Positions 1 through 10,673 of a stretch of 48,546 bases of DNA are shown here, piece by piece. Both the position numbers and the translations under genes were made by a program. The stretch lies in contig JARGSG010000077.1 in assembly GCA_030374805.1 (NCBI GenBank), positions 1 through 48,546 on the forward strand, read 5' to 3'. Every line of letters starts with the position of its first letter. Position 1 is the first letter of the stretch. This DNA is from Gracilaria gracilis (lineage: Eukaryota > Rhodophyta > Florideophyceae > Gracilariales > Gracilariaceae). Under the pieces are notes generated by a model, which ran no database searches, was not told the origin of the DNA, and saw nothing but the letters and a program-made list of their open reading frames with translations.

Positions 1-1317
1 ACGGAGCATCTTGTCTACCTGAAATTGCTCTTCTTCTCTGGCCTTGGGCTCTGCCCTGTACGGATGTTGGGCTACTGGCCGAGAGTTCGGAAGGAGATCA
101 ATCCGGGTTTCCGTGGTATTTATCTCTCCGAGAGAACCATCCCACATTGTGGTGAACTCACGAAGCATATCGCGCAGTCGTTTGCGGTATGTCTCCGGAA
201 CATGTCCGAGGTCGAGTTCTTCCAATTCCATCACTGGGTCCAATTGGACGTAACTCGTCGGAACGCGTGTCTTCTCTGTCTTAACAGGTTGCTGACCCGA
301 GAGACTCGGCGACGGAGGCGAATGAGATTCAGACTCCTCCCCCTCCTTAGAGTGAACGATTCCGAGCACATCGGCAGCAGTCATTTTCGTCGGTACCAAC
401 GCAGTTGGATGCGGCATGACCGAGCCAATCACTTGGTTTTTCACCAGATACTGGGTTGTTTTGCCTAGATTGGCTATCAACACGTAAAACGGATTATCCG
501 GTTCCACCTGGACCACTCCATTAGCAATGGCAAGAGAGTATTTATCATACAACGACGGCAATGGCTGGACGATTCGTAAACCGTGTTGACGGGAATTCAC
601 CTGTACCCAGACTTCAGACTCTGGAGGCACGCGTGTCGCGGAGGCAACACGAAGCTTCGTGGATTCCCAAGAACTCGGTGGTGCTTCCTGCGCCGCAGGT
701 AGAGGTACATGCTTCTTGGAGGCAAGCCTCAAATGACGACGAACAATTGGCACGGACGATCCATCTTCCATTTCAACACGCCTCTGGCGGGGCCTAATGG
801 CATCCACAAAGCGGTCGCAAAAGTCACAACCCAAAATGACTGGGGCGGCCAGGGACCGACAAACGACAAAGTCGAGCTTCACCACGCATGAGCCCAAGCG
901 GATTACCAACTCGATGTATCCTACCGTTGACAACGGGTTGTTATTCGCGTCAGCGACGTCAGTAATGTCGCCACGGCGAATGTGTGACCGCAAGGCGGGT
1001 GGCAATGCTGTCTCAACAATGAAGTTCGGACCTGCGCCTGTATCTAACACAGTGAGATAACGCACCATAAACTGAGGTGAAAGGCCAAGGTCCGCATAGA
1101 CCTTGTAATTGCGTTTGGCTATCACCATAACTCTATCCGGGAACCGGTTATTTCTTACCCGTATCCACGGTCGACGAAGAACACCAAGGTGTTCTGAGTT
1201 CACGTCTTCGACGGCCTGTTTCCTCGAGAGGATTCGGACCTGGGAGCGAGGCAGGGACGCCTCGGCTGCCTTCAGTCTCAACTCTGAGGGCGCCTCTCCA
1301 AGAGAGGAGACTCCCAC
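1..1317 (-). CDS. pol of el1, N-terminal part (protease to start of RT)
   Basis: A frame of 439 codons, open with no stop to the left edge. It starts at a GTG (1317-1315) exactly where el2 and el3 have ATG, 2 nt after the gag stop, so the start codon has probably mutated or expression relies on frameshifting. The retropepsin active site LDTGAGPNF lies near plus 1030-1055, followed by the ILGCDFCDRF block, an acidic linker, and then the conserved stretch before RT (MWDGSLGEI, RPVAQHPYRAEP). The RT catalytic YxDD lies outside the window. Function by family: Gag-Pol processing and reverse transcription. Confidence 0.8.
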   Translation of the reverse strand, partial: MGVSSLGEAPSELRLKAAEASLPRSQVRILSRKQAVEDVNSEHLGVLRRPWIRVRNNRFPDRVMVIAKRNYKVYADLGLSPQFMVRYLTVLDTGAGPNFIVETALPPALRSHIRRGDITDVADANNNPLSTVGYIELVIRLGSCVVKLDFVVCRSLAAPVILGCDFCDRFVDAIRPRQRRVEMEDGSSVPIVRRHLRLASKKHVPLPAAQEAPPSSWESTKLRVASATRVPPESEVWVQVNSRQHGLRIVQPLPSLYDKYSLAIANGVVQVEPDNPFYVLIANLGKTTQYLVKNQVIGSVMPHPTALVPTKMTAADVLGIVHSKEGEESESHSPPSPSLSGQQPVKTEKTRVPTSYVQLDPVMELEELDLGHVPETYRKRLRDMLREFTTMWDGSLGEINTTETRIDLLPNSRPVAQHPYRAEPKAREEEQFQVDKMLR

Positions 1318-1319
1318 AA

Positions 1320-3405
1320 TTAGTTTTTCTGAGCAAATTCCGCCTGAGGCGTGTGCTCAGTGTTCTGAACCATTGATGCCTGGAAACCAGCCGCAGAAAC
1401 GTCCGCAGTAGTGGTTGAATTTCTCTCGAGAGGGGTACGGGGGTGAGAAGTCACCATGTTCTGGGCAATCGGAGCCGCAATTGTGCGTGGAATATTCATC
1501 TTCGCGCGAATGTACGATGCCATCGGAACAGAAGCCTTCTCCTCAGGTGAGAGGGATTCGTAGTTGGCAATGACTTGTGCCCATTCACGCATGGTTAAAG
1601 CACACTGCGGAGAAGTATGCCCTCGCGTATAGCAGAGGTGACAGATCAATCCAACAATGGCATTGACGTTCCGAGTATTCGAGAATCGCACCGCTGGGCG
1701 GGAAACTTGCCAGCCAGGCCGTGAAGCCCGGGTTCAACCGTTCTCATATGACAGTCGGGGCGGTCGAACTCGGTTCGAATCTGCATACAGCAGTGTATTG
1801 TCCGGAGCCGTTTGAAACGAAGCATCCGTGGTTGAGGGAAGCTCCGTTGTCGGGATTGAAAGCACGTCGCTACGGGCAAAGTGCACCTGATCATACTCCT
1901 TACTGGAGTGTTCCTCAGCCAGCATTGACGCCGAAGGGGTTCCCGATTCCAACATCGACGCTTTAGCAGACTTCAACCGTGTACCCAGGACTCGTGCGCG
2001 TAGCGCATCACCTTCTGCGCGTGCATACTGCACTGGTCCCAAGTACCTAATCTTACGGTTCTCTTCACGGCGACGGCCCACTAGGGTCCGTATAGCCGGG
2101 TCTAGTCCATCAACGAACATGGTACAACGCTCTTGAGCGGAATAAACATTGCCACAACGGTGGAAAGCCTTATTCAGGTACACCGAGTAATCGGTTTCCG
2201 TTTCGCCGGGGCGTTGTTTGGTGTCCCTCAGAGCGAGGATAGCCGACTGGATGGCGGTACCAGTGGCATAGGACCTCAGTAGATACTGAACTGCTTCAGG
2301 CCAGCAAGTAACCTTTCCTTCATAGGCGCGCGATGAACCTCTTACAGATTTGTACTGATCTTCCGCAAGTCCGCGTAGAAAATAAGGCAGCGCGACAAAC
2401 GCCTGTCCTTCATTCATCCCAAGGATGTCGGCTTCCGCTACAAAGCGTGATAGAAAATCCAACACCAAGATGGGATCATCGCCTGTAAACAGTTGATTAC
2501 GGAGCGACAGCTGCATCCGTTTGATACAGTCTTTGACCTTTCCCGTCCCACGGGGAGTTCTATCCAGTGAGGAGTCCTCCAAACGGTAATACCGGTATGA
2601 CAACAGCTTCTTGTAGAGCAGATTGGTAGGCTTCAACTCTTTTAATCCGGAGTGCTTCCTTCCCTTCGAGCGGGCGCGTATCACACCTTGGGTGGCTGAT
2701 GACCGCTTTGAGCGTGACGAACGCTCACGAGGGGCTTCTTCTACCGACGAGTCGGACGAATCAGACGCGGTTGACCGGCGAGAAGAAAGAGAAGATGCTG
2801 ACGAATCAGAGTCGTAGTTCTTCCGCTCTTTGCGTGCTTTGGATCCACTGACCTTCTCGTCACGGTGTGAAACAGCAACCGGCTCAGCCGTGCGATTGGC
2901 TCCAACCAGGACGGTTTGTTCCACCGTTTCTAAACGGGCGCGGAGGCGAGTAAACTTCTCAGCCACGTCCTCCACGAAATTAGCGGGTCCTCCGAAAGCT
3001 TCCAAGAGGGAGTTGACATCACCACGAAATACGCGGAGATCCTCAGAAAAGTCCTGCAAAGCAGTGTCATCCACCTTCTTTCGAAGTAGCGACAACTCCT
3101 TAGCAAGGGTAGCACGGGCAGCCCGCGTGGAGCGGAGCTGCTCTTCCACAGTTAAGTGGGGGGGTGTCATTGACAGTAGCCCTCAGAGGTGCCTCAGGGG
3201 CGGGACCAGCAACGGCAGGAGCCGGTCCATCACCTCGATGAGGGTTGATAAACGACGTGGACGGAAGTCGAGTGGTGGTCGGCACAGCTTCAGTAGCCGG
3301 CATCCCTTCGGTCCGGGACCGTGAACGGGTGGAAATCCGTGACGGAAGTGGCGGATCCGATCTTCCAGTCTGACTGCGTGTCTTCGGACGATCTGAAAGA
3401 GTCAT
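1320..3405 (-). pseudogene. gag of el1 (one frameshift, one in-frame stop)
   Basis: Structural capsid/nucleocapsid protein. The likely start is the ATG at 3405 (MTLSDRPK), aligning with the Pro-rich start of el3 gag. The frame shifts by +1 at a run of seven C on the coding strand (plus 3158-3164 region) into the frame carrying the coiled-coil-like N-terminus, a Ser-rich linker, the family block LKELKPTNLLYKKLLSYRYY, and the capsid region. A TGA at 1734-1736 interrupts that frame, and the same frame then continues to the knuckle C-H-L-C..H..C and ends QKN-TAA at 1320. Apart from these two lesions it is intact. Confidence 0.8.
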
Positions 3406-3544
3406 GACAAGAACAACCGTACAACGGGATAATCGACAGCCAATTGGCTGGGACTTCCAATGAACTTCCAAATGGAGACAAGGGCAAAAGAACTAACCTC
3501 GCCACGAGTGAATTCACGAGAGAATCTTCCGACAAAACTAGTCG

Positions 3545-3562
3545 TTCTAAGTCGGGAGACCA
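3545..3562 (-). other. Primer-binding site of el1
   Basis: Minus-strand TGGTCTCCCGACTTAGAA, 2 nt inside the LTR. It matches the corresponding site of el2, el3 and el4 apart from one or two bases. The implied tRNA 3' end has C61, G72, A73 and CCA, which fits eukaryotic tRNA-Tyr (C1-G72 pair). Confidence 0.7.
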
Positions 3563-3564
3563 CT

Positions 3565-4361
3565 TGTGGAGCAACGTCTTTGGCGGGAAAAGCGCAGGCT
3601 CACGAAGACGTTCGGAATCTTGCCCTCGACAGGGCAGCACAGCGAACGGAGCACTCCGGGAATGACACAGCTAAGCCGGATGTAAATCCGAGGTCAAACC
3701 GTCACGGCAAGCGTCGGAGCGTTAGGCTGATTAGTAGTCGGTAGAGATCCACGTGTTCACACGGTCACGAGATGACTCCTCGAAAGAGAGTAGCACGGCA
3801 ACGGCAAGGTGTGGGAAACAGGCCACTGCGAACAAGGCAAAAAGGCAAACCCAAATAGGGGAGAAAGCAGACCACCAGAGTGGGGAAAAGAGAGAGAGAA
3901 TAAAGCAAATCCAATACAGGGGCGAGTATACGACAATAGGTCGGAACGAGACACACAAATAGTGGTTATACTCTGAGCGCCACAAGGGTGGGTGACTATA
4001 CGTGAACAACGCAGTCGTCAGTCCACTTGGAGATGAACAATCCGCGAAGGCGTGATAGTTAGAGCCAGAAGCCCTTGCTTGGCAAGCGGCAGTTTACTTG
4101 GGGGAGCGGTGCTCAGCCCTTTAAGTACTGAGCTCGGCGCACCACTGACAGTGGGTGCGCCGGGCAAAATAATCTATAAAATATCTAAGTAAATACAGCA
4201 ATGCTGGATGCACTGCCTCTGGCATATCCGTGCTACACGTGTGCTATTCACACCCGCTAAGCGGCGCCTCGAGCCGTGCAATCCACGTGTAGATGTGTGG
4301 AAATTACCTCAGCGAGGCGACACGCTAATAGCGGTGTAGCTCATATATATCTACTAACGCA
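3565..4361 (-). repeat. 5' LTR of el1
   Basis: The inner boundary is set by the primer-binding site at 3545-3562, with CA on the minus strand 2 nt before it. The outer boundary (TG at 4361) is inferred from where el2 pol homology resumes and is uncertain by some tens of bases. The U3 part holds two CACGTG palindromes (4236-4241, 4284-4289). An AGTAAA motif lies at 4098-4093 with a weak TATA-like TTAAA upstream and a GAGC/GCTC stem between them. Confidence 0.6.
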
Positions 4362-5570
4362 TGATGCGGAAATTAACTAAGTACCTCAAATCGCCTCCAA
4401 GGAGTGTTTTCCTTCAGTGCTCCAGATTGAGCTTCATTAACTCCTCAACAGGGTTCGTCTGTTCAGTGCCAGGTGGCAACGGCTTAACCTCAAAAGGTGC
4501 TGGGGTGTCTGAACCCGAGTTCTTCTGGGTATCATCCGTATCGGCTTCAAGTGACTCATTCCGTATTTCGGCGAATTCGGCGGCCTCCTCCCCCTCCTTA
4601 GGGTCAGATACACCGAGCACGGTTCCAATCGGAATCTTCGTGGGTATCATTGCAGCGGGGTACGGTAGTACCGTGCCAATTACTTGGTTCTTTGTTAACC
4701 ATTGTTAGGTTTTGCCAAGATTGGCGACGAAAACCTTAAAGGCTTCATCCGGTTGAATCGTTACGACTCCATTAGCCAAAGCGATCTGGCGCTCTTCATA
4801 TAGTGCCGGTGACAACTGCACTGTGTGTAGACCAAACTGTTTGGTGACGACTTCGACCCACACCTGGGACTCCGGCGGAAGGTGCACAGATTTGAGCACG
4901 TTCAACTTCGTTGATGCCACTGTGCCTTTGATAGGCTGATGTGCAACCGCAAGCGGTACGTGTTTCCCCGTAGCGGCTCGCTGAGGTCTCCGGATAATCG
5001 GAATTATTGAACCGTCTTCCATTTCTATGGTACGCTTCCGAGGACGGATATCTTCCACAAACCTGTCACAGAAATCACAACCCAGTATAACTGGTGCGGC
5101 TAGCGAATCGCAAACGACGAAATCTACCTTCAAGAGGTGCCTTCCTAATCTTACCAAGAGCGAAATGTAACCAGCCGTACTGATCGGATTGTTGTTGGCA
5201 TCCGAAATATCCATTGATGGACCGTAACGAACACGTTCCTGAAGAGCAGGCTGTATCAGTTTCCTGTGAATAAAGTTAGGAGCAGCGCCTGTGTCTAGGA
5301 CCGACAACTGACGAACCACAAAATTTCTGAAAGGCCAAGATCGGCCTAAACTTTATAATTCCGCTTGGCCATGACCAGGATTCTATCCGGGAGACGGGGA
5401 TTACGGGCCCGTATCCACGGTCGACAAAAAACACAAAAGTGTTCCGAATCCACGTCGGTGGCTGCCATTTTCCTTGATAGGATCGTAACAGTCGGAGAGC
5501 GAAGCGGAGGCGCCTCGAGCGTCTTCTGCTTCGACTTGGAAGACGCCTCTCCCATCGGGGAGACTCCCAT
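4362..5570 (-). pseudogene. pol of el2, protease region, broken
   Basis: Begins at ATG 5570, 2 nt after the gag stop. A TAG follows NYKV near 5343, where el1 has Tyr, and a one-base loss then moves the frame. The protease LDTGAAPNF and ILGCDFCDRF blocks are readable up to a TAA (Gln to stop) at 4705, after which the same frame resumes (LTKNQVIGTVLPYP) with an acidic linker to about 4414. Homology fades by about 4370 where el1 begins. Confidence 0.75.
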
Positions 5571-5572
5571 AT

Positions 5573-7687
5573 TTAGTTTTTCGAAGATGGAACCGCCTGA
5601 TGCGGGCGATTCCCTCCGCGGGAGCTGCCTGATTCCCGTTTACCGGTTCGCGACGCTGAGCCTGAAGGTTATTCTGCCCGAAGACAAGGTTACCATGCAT
5701 GGTTCCAGCAGCTCCCTGAAGGGCCAACGAATGCTTAGCGCCTTCAAAGGATGTTCTGGGGACCCGTGCCTGTTCTTCGGGCGTCAGAGACTCGAACTGA
5801 GTGACGATCTTCAACCTATCCCGTGCCGGGACCGTGCACTGCGGTGAGATATGACCAAATTCATAACATTCGTAGCAGATCACTGCGATTGAACCATCGA
5901 TGGGACGCGCTATAACACGACCCTGCTGGGTGCTATCCCTCCATCCTGGGCGAGTTGTCCTCATCATGCGACCTCCATAGGATATCGGTGCTGCTGGAAC
6001 TCGGCGGTTCTGAGCATACAGGGCCGGATCGCACTCCGTAGACGGCACCGTGGTTGACGGCAATTCCGAGGGGGCAATTGAAGTGCCGATAGAACTCGGA
6101 TTACTACCTATGAGGTGCACATTATCCATGTGCACACTGGCTTCATTCCCATATGAAAGGGCCAGAGAAGAGTCAGAATTGTTGGCGAACAATACCTTAC
6201 GAGGCTTCGATTTGGAGAGACGCCGAGCTCGGAGCGTATCCCCTTCAGCCTGGGCGTACTGTACCAATTCCAAATAGTTTATCTTCCGATTCTTTTCCCG
6301 ATAACGGGCTACAAGTGCCCGAATCGCGGGATTCAACACATCGACAAACATCGCACATCTCTCCTGTGAAGGATGAACATTACCACAGCGGTGGAGAGCC
6401 TTATTCAGGCGCGTTGAATAAGCCGTTTCCGTTTCTTCCGGACGTTGCTTCAGTTCCCTAAGGGCCGACGTAGCCTGCTGAATGGCATGACCAGTAGCGT
6501 ATGACCTTAAGAGGTAATGAACCGCTTCGGGCCAACAAGTAACGCCGCCTTCCGAGGCTCTTGACGATCCAAGGATGGAATGAAAATGGTCTTCAGCCTG
6601 ACCTTTCAGGTAATAAGGGAGGGCAATGTACGCCTGTCCCTCCGTCATTCCGAGAATATCGGCTTCATGAACGAACCTAGAGAGAAAATCCAGCACCCGG
6701 ATGGGGTCTTCTCCTGTAAACTCGCGATTCTTGAGTGTCACGCTGAGCTTACGGATGTGCGCCCTCACCTTTTTGGTACTTCTAGAGGTTCTCTTCCCTT
6801 CGGACTTCTGTAACCGATAGTATCGGTACGATAACAACTTCCGATAAAGCGGATTCGTAGGCTTCAACTCCTTAAGACCAGGACACTTAGCTCCCTTCTC
6901 CCGGGTACGAATTGCACCTTGAGAGGTGAACGTGGCCCTTGAACGGGACGATCGAGAGTGTCGACGACGACTACCTTCCGAGGCAACGGACGATGACGAC
7001 GAAGACGACGATGACGAGCTGTCCGAGCTGTCAGAGTCAGAGTCAGAGTCAGACGAATCCACGTGGTGGCGAAACTCTTTTGGGGACTTGCGATGGCTCT
7101 TCTTATCAGAGTGATGCACGAAATCTTTCGAAACAGACTCCTCCCGTGGAGGGGGGGACTTCTGCTTCTTCATCCATCCTAATAATGGCTTCGAGGGTAC
7201 CCAGACGAGCGTGAATTCGATCCGTTGTGGCACGGAACTCTTCCACTGTCCTATGATAGGCATCCACGAAACCCTGTGGGGAACCAAAGCACTCCAGAAT
7301 TGAGTTCATTTCCTGTCTCAGGAGCTGGATTTCTCCCGAAACATCTCTCATTTGAGCGTCTTTCACTTCCTCGCGAATCGATTCGACCTCCTTTTTGAGT
7401 GCAGCTTGAGAGCTAGCTCTCACCGCGCTCTGGGCCTCAAGCATGCGAACTTGAGTATCCAATTCGGATAATACTGCGTCACTTGCCGCAGCAGCGGATA
7501 AGGGTCCTTCCAGAGCAGCGGAAGGGGGCCCGGCCACTGGGGCATCAGATGTCTTCGACGGTTGTTTCCGGCTCCCGGATTTATTCTCCTTCACCGGTAG
7601 CGGTTCAGGAACTGACCGCGCTTGCGGGGGTAAACCAGAACCGACAGAACGGGCCTTGGACGGACTTGGCCGTTTTCCGGATCCCAT
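5573..7687 (-). pseudogene. gag of el2 (frameshifted)
   Basis: Starts at ATG 7687 (MGSGKRPSPSKARS). The N-terminal ~180 residues are Pro/Ser-rich, then heptad-like helical (predicted coiled coil). A run of seven C (plus 7151-7157) is the site of a +1 shift into the long frame holding a Ser/Asp-rich stretch, the LKELKPTNPLYRKLLSYRYY block, the capsid-like region and the knuckle CYECYEFGHISPQC. Close to the C-terminus a second shift separates this frame from the conserved SKN-TAA end at 5575-5573. Otherwise full length for this family. Confidence 0.8.
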
Positions 7688-7812
7688 TTCAGTGACAGAA
7701 ATAAACCCAAGCGGGGAAAAAACTTCAAAAACAACAACAAACTTCTAGTTTCGAAATCTTATGAGTACTACTTCAATTAAACTTCCTTTTCAGGCTCTAG
7801 TCCACTAGACTC

Positions 7813-7830
7813 TTCTAGGTCGGGAGACCA
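7813..7830 (-). other. Primer-binding site of el2
   Basis: Minus-strand TGGTCTCCCGACCTAGAA, identical over 18 nt to that of el4 and one base different from el3. The implied primer is tRNA-Tyr-like. Confidence 0.7.
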
Positions 7831-7833
7831 GAA

Positions 7834-8707
7834 TGTAGAGCAAACCCCAAAGAGGGTACGTGTCCACCAGGGTGTCCGAGTCCTGCTCCCACAAAAAAGG
7901 GAACTCAGAAGTAGAGCCCTCTACCCGTGCGCGTGCCGCGTGGCAGCCGGGTGTAAACCGGAGACGGTACTGTAATAACCTGCAGAGGAAAAGAAGAGCG
8001 TGGGCATAAAGAGAAATAACCGACGACGGATCAAGAGAGAACGAGTCTAGAAGTGGAGCGAACGGTGCCGTAAGACGGTGTAATGCTCCTAAAGAAAACC
8101 ACACGAGCGAAGCTACGGCCCGTGCCAACGGCGGGAACAGGGCCGATAGCGGAACGAGACACACACACGAGTGTCCAAATATAACTCTGTACCTAGGCGA
8201 AAGCGAGACCTGCACCAGAAAAACGATGAACTGAACAAAGATCCGGTACCTCGGCGAACGACAACAAATACAACCTGATACTGGGGTAATTAGCCAAACA
8301 AGCCAGAAACTGGTAGTAAAGAACTTCCTTAGGGACCCTGAAGGGTGATTGTACCGAGACCAGTCGTGGTTACTCTCCTTAGAGGAGTCGTGAACCTACG
8401 TAGGCAGTAGCAACCATGGCCCAGCCTTCGGGATGAAGACCACGTACTTCAAGAAGAAGATACGACTCAGGTGAGTTTTACTTAGTGGCTCCAGGGCGAG
8501 ATCGCCCGAGCATATATACTATCTACTGTATCTAGGGCTGCGCACTCCCACGAGGGCTCTACACGTGGACAACCCAGTGTCAGGGTGCCACAGTATCTAC
8601 CCAGCGGGTGTGACGCCAAATATTTGGACAAATATGCCACAAGGCCCTACTGTACACCTATTTCATAGGTTCTATCCCCGATTCACCTAACAAGGTACGT
8701 CCCAACA
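7834..8707 (-). repeat. 5' LTR of el2
   Basis: About 874 bp, starting TGTTGG on the minus strand at 8707 and ending CA 3 nt before the primer site. It contains TATATA (8518-8513), a GGGCGA/TCGCCC palindrome (8494-8507) and AGTAAAA (8482-8476) in the order seen in el3 and el4, plus one CACGTG (8562-8567) in U3. The outer edge is inferred from TG/CA ends and length only. Confidence 0.6.
8476..8518 (-). promoter_or_regulatory. Core promoter of el2 LTR: TATA, palindrome, AGTAAA
   Basis: On the minus strand TATATA is followed 5 nt later by a 6-bp perfect palindrome arm pair GGGCGA-TC-TCGCCC, then AGTAAAA 36 nt after the start of TATA, where transcription initiation would be expected. The same order occurs in el3 and el4 with different palindrome sequences. 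Confidence 0.6.
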
Positions 8708-8793
8708 ATATTTCCAATTTCACCCGAAACGGGGTCCATATTCATAGTCTGACACGTCAGGGCTCAATGGATAGAGTACCATTATGAGAACCT

Positions 8794-9476
8794 TTATTGT
8801 GCAGACATCGGATTGCCATTGCACCACAATATTTGCTGGAGAACCAGGTCAATAGCCGCACATCCCGTTGATATGTACAGATTTCTTCGTTCGTTCAACT
8901 TCCGAGCTCTTACAACCTTTCCCGCCGTGATTCGAGTATCGTTTACGAACGCCGAGTCTCCTAATATCGCATATCCCGCCGGCTTGTTGCAGTCAGAAAT
9001 TAATTTGGGCCAGTATAATCCAGATATGTACGCTAGTTTGCTATCATGGTAACTTCCAGGATAACTGAAAGCTGTATGTATTACTTCACCTTTGAAATTC
9101 CAGACTAACAGATTGGTTGCTTCAACCCGTTGTGTCGTTGCGTTATAGAATGCGTTTTGCGTGTCGGGATCGCAGAAGTTTGGGACATCCAGTCGAAAGC
9201 CGTCACTTACACAAAAAACTTCACGAAACACATATCTATGGATTCTATTCTTCTCCAATAGTGCATAAATTCTCCCATTTCTGGTTCTGTCAGCCATTTT
9301 ATTCTAAATTTTGGATGAACAATTTCTTGCGTTACATTCCAAAGAACTTCAACCGCGTAATCGAACCACTTGGACAAAAAAGATGGTTTTATTCCGAATA
9401 TTTGGCAGAGAGCATATTCTACATATTTTGTCTTCATGTACCACAGAGCAGGGTCTAACAAATCTTCAGTATGCAA
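8794..9476 (-). pseudogene. PIF/Harbinger-type transposase remnant
   Basis: Two minus-strand frames join near 9210-9220. The upstream frame (from 9476) holds a helical DNA-binding-like region (FGIKPSFLSKWFDYAVEVLW), a pattern typical of the region before the DDE domain in PIF/Harbinger. The downstream frame (to 8794) has YHDSKL, AILGDSAFVND (second catalytic Asp block) and STG..AIDLVLQ, which looks like the decayed RQ..EWG block that normally supplies the third acid. The third catalytic residue and the C-terminus are missing. Family DDE_Tnp_4 by motif only. No terminal repeats or second ORF were recognised. Confidence 0.65.
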
Positions 9477-10673
9477 TATTGCTTTTCTTTCTCACGTGAT
9501 GTTTGATGTTCGAAACGGAAAACCATGTCTAGTTTCTGAACGTGTTGGAGAGAACCAAGAGAGTAAATCATCAAAGAGGGCTGCTTTGTTCAAATTTGCT
9601 GCAACAATATAGTCGGCATCTGATCTACATAGAAACAGACGCCGCCATGATGTGGTGTGAAAAATCAAGCGTACAATCTAAGAGCGCAGGAACGTCAGGT
9701 ACTTTTTATTTTTTCTTTTAATTATTGTGTGTTTTCGGTTTTTGTCTTTACGGTGACGGACAAGAAGAAGTGTGATTATACAGGCTGCCTGGAGCAAAAC
9801 AAGATAAATTTGTGTTGAGCGTGGCATGAGATGAAGGTGTTTTGTGACAGCAGGAGTGAAAGCTTGTTTATATGCTTTGTATGTTGTTATGTGTTTTAGA
9901 AATAAAGATACGTTTTACTTACACGAAAGCTCGTTGTTAGATTTTGCCTCTGGACGGGGCGCCGCTGATTCCGTCTACGTGTAGACGCCAAGTTTTTGCC
10001 AACAAGAACGTCTACGTGCGCGCTTTTGATTTGTTCGTCAACTTGACGTCAGGGACTCTTGGGATTTTCGGACGGACCCAGTGCAAACGCCGTCCTAAAA
10101 CAATTGTTTTGATTGATTTTTTTAGGGAAATCGGACTAAACGACAACACTTTTATGGTGGATCCCTGGGCTTTGGGCAGATTTCGCTACACGTGTGCCTC
10201 TGTCATGTCCTGTAGCGCCCCGCACGGACCAACCAGTTCTGGAGTATAGGCTTTGCGCATACGGGTGGGGATGCCCTAAATTTTGAACATGATTGGGTGT
10301 CGACTGAAAGTTTTGGTTGTCAGTTTGCCAAGTGTTTGCTTCGCGTATGTTTACCATGGTAGACATAAGAACGTTGATTCGAGCATTTAAATGATACGCT
10401 TTTGCACTCGTGTTCGTGTTGTAACATCAAAAAAATGCATTATCCATCTTAGTTCTTGATTTTTTTTCTTTGAAAACTATTCGCTACACATCAGTGATGT
10501 CTACTTGTGTGGACGTAAAAACTTTGCGTTGAAAGGGCTAACGTCTACCCTTGGTAAGACTAAGACCAATCTCGCACCGCACCCAAGTCATTCACGTTCT
10601 GTTCGCAGCACTCGTTGTACCGCCATCGATCACCGTTTATTCATCCTCCCGTCGTTTGCGTACCGACAAAACC
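9477..10673. other. Gene-free stretch upstream of the NB-ARC-WD40 gene
   Basis: Short ORFs here are not supported by composition or motifs. AT-rich poly-T and poly-A runs occur at 9700-9730 and 10455-10475. This interval should contain the promoter of the downstream gene, but no clear TATA box can be assigned. Confidence 0.4.

Larger units (their letters stand above)
1..4361 (-). mobile_element. Ty3/gypsy LTR retrotransposon el1, 3' part outside window
   Basis: Order on the minus strand is LTR, primer-binding site, gag, pol, with pol running off the left edge. Gag has a CX2CX4HX4C knuckle and pol has a DTG protease followed by the start of reverse transcriptase. The element sits where the pol of el2 stops (about 4362), so it probably inserted into el2; the other half of el2 would lie left of the window. 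Target duplications cannot be tested because the left end is missing. It belongs to the same family as el2, el3 and el4. Confidence 0.85.
4362..8707 (-). mobile_element. Ty3/gypsy element el2, truncated by el1
   Basis: LTR (7834-8707), primer site (7813-7830), gag (5573-7687) and the beginning of pol (to about 4370) on the minus strand. Homology to el3 pol ends near the LTR edge of el1 at 4361, before the RT domain, so the remainder is presumably displaced left of the window. The gag and pol frames carry several lesions, so this is a dead copy. Confidence 0.8.
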
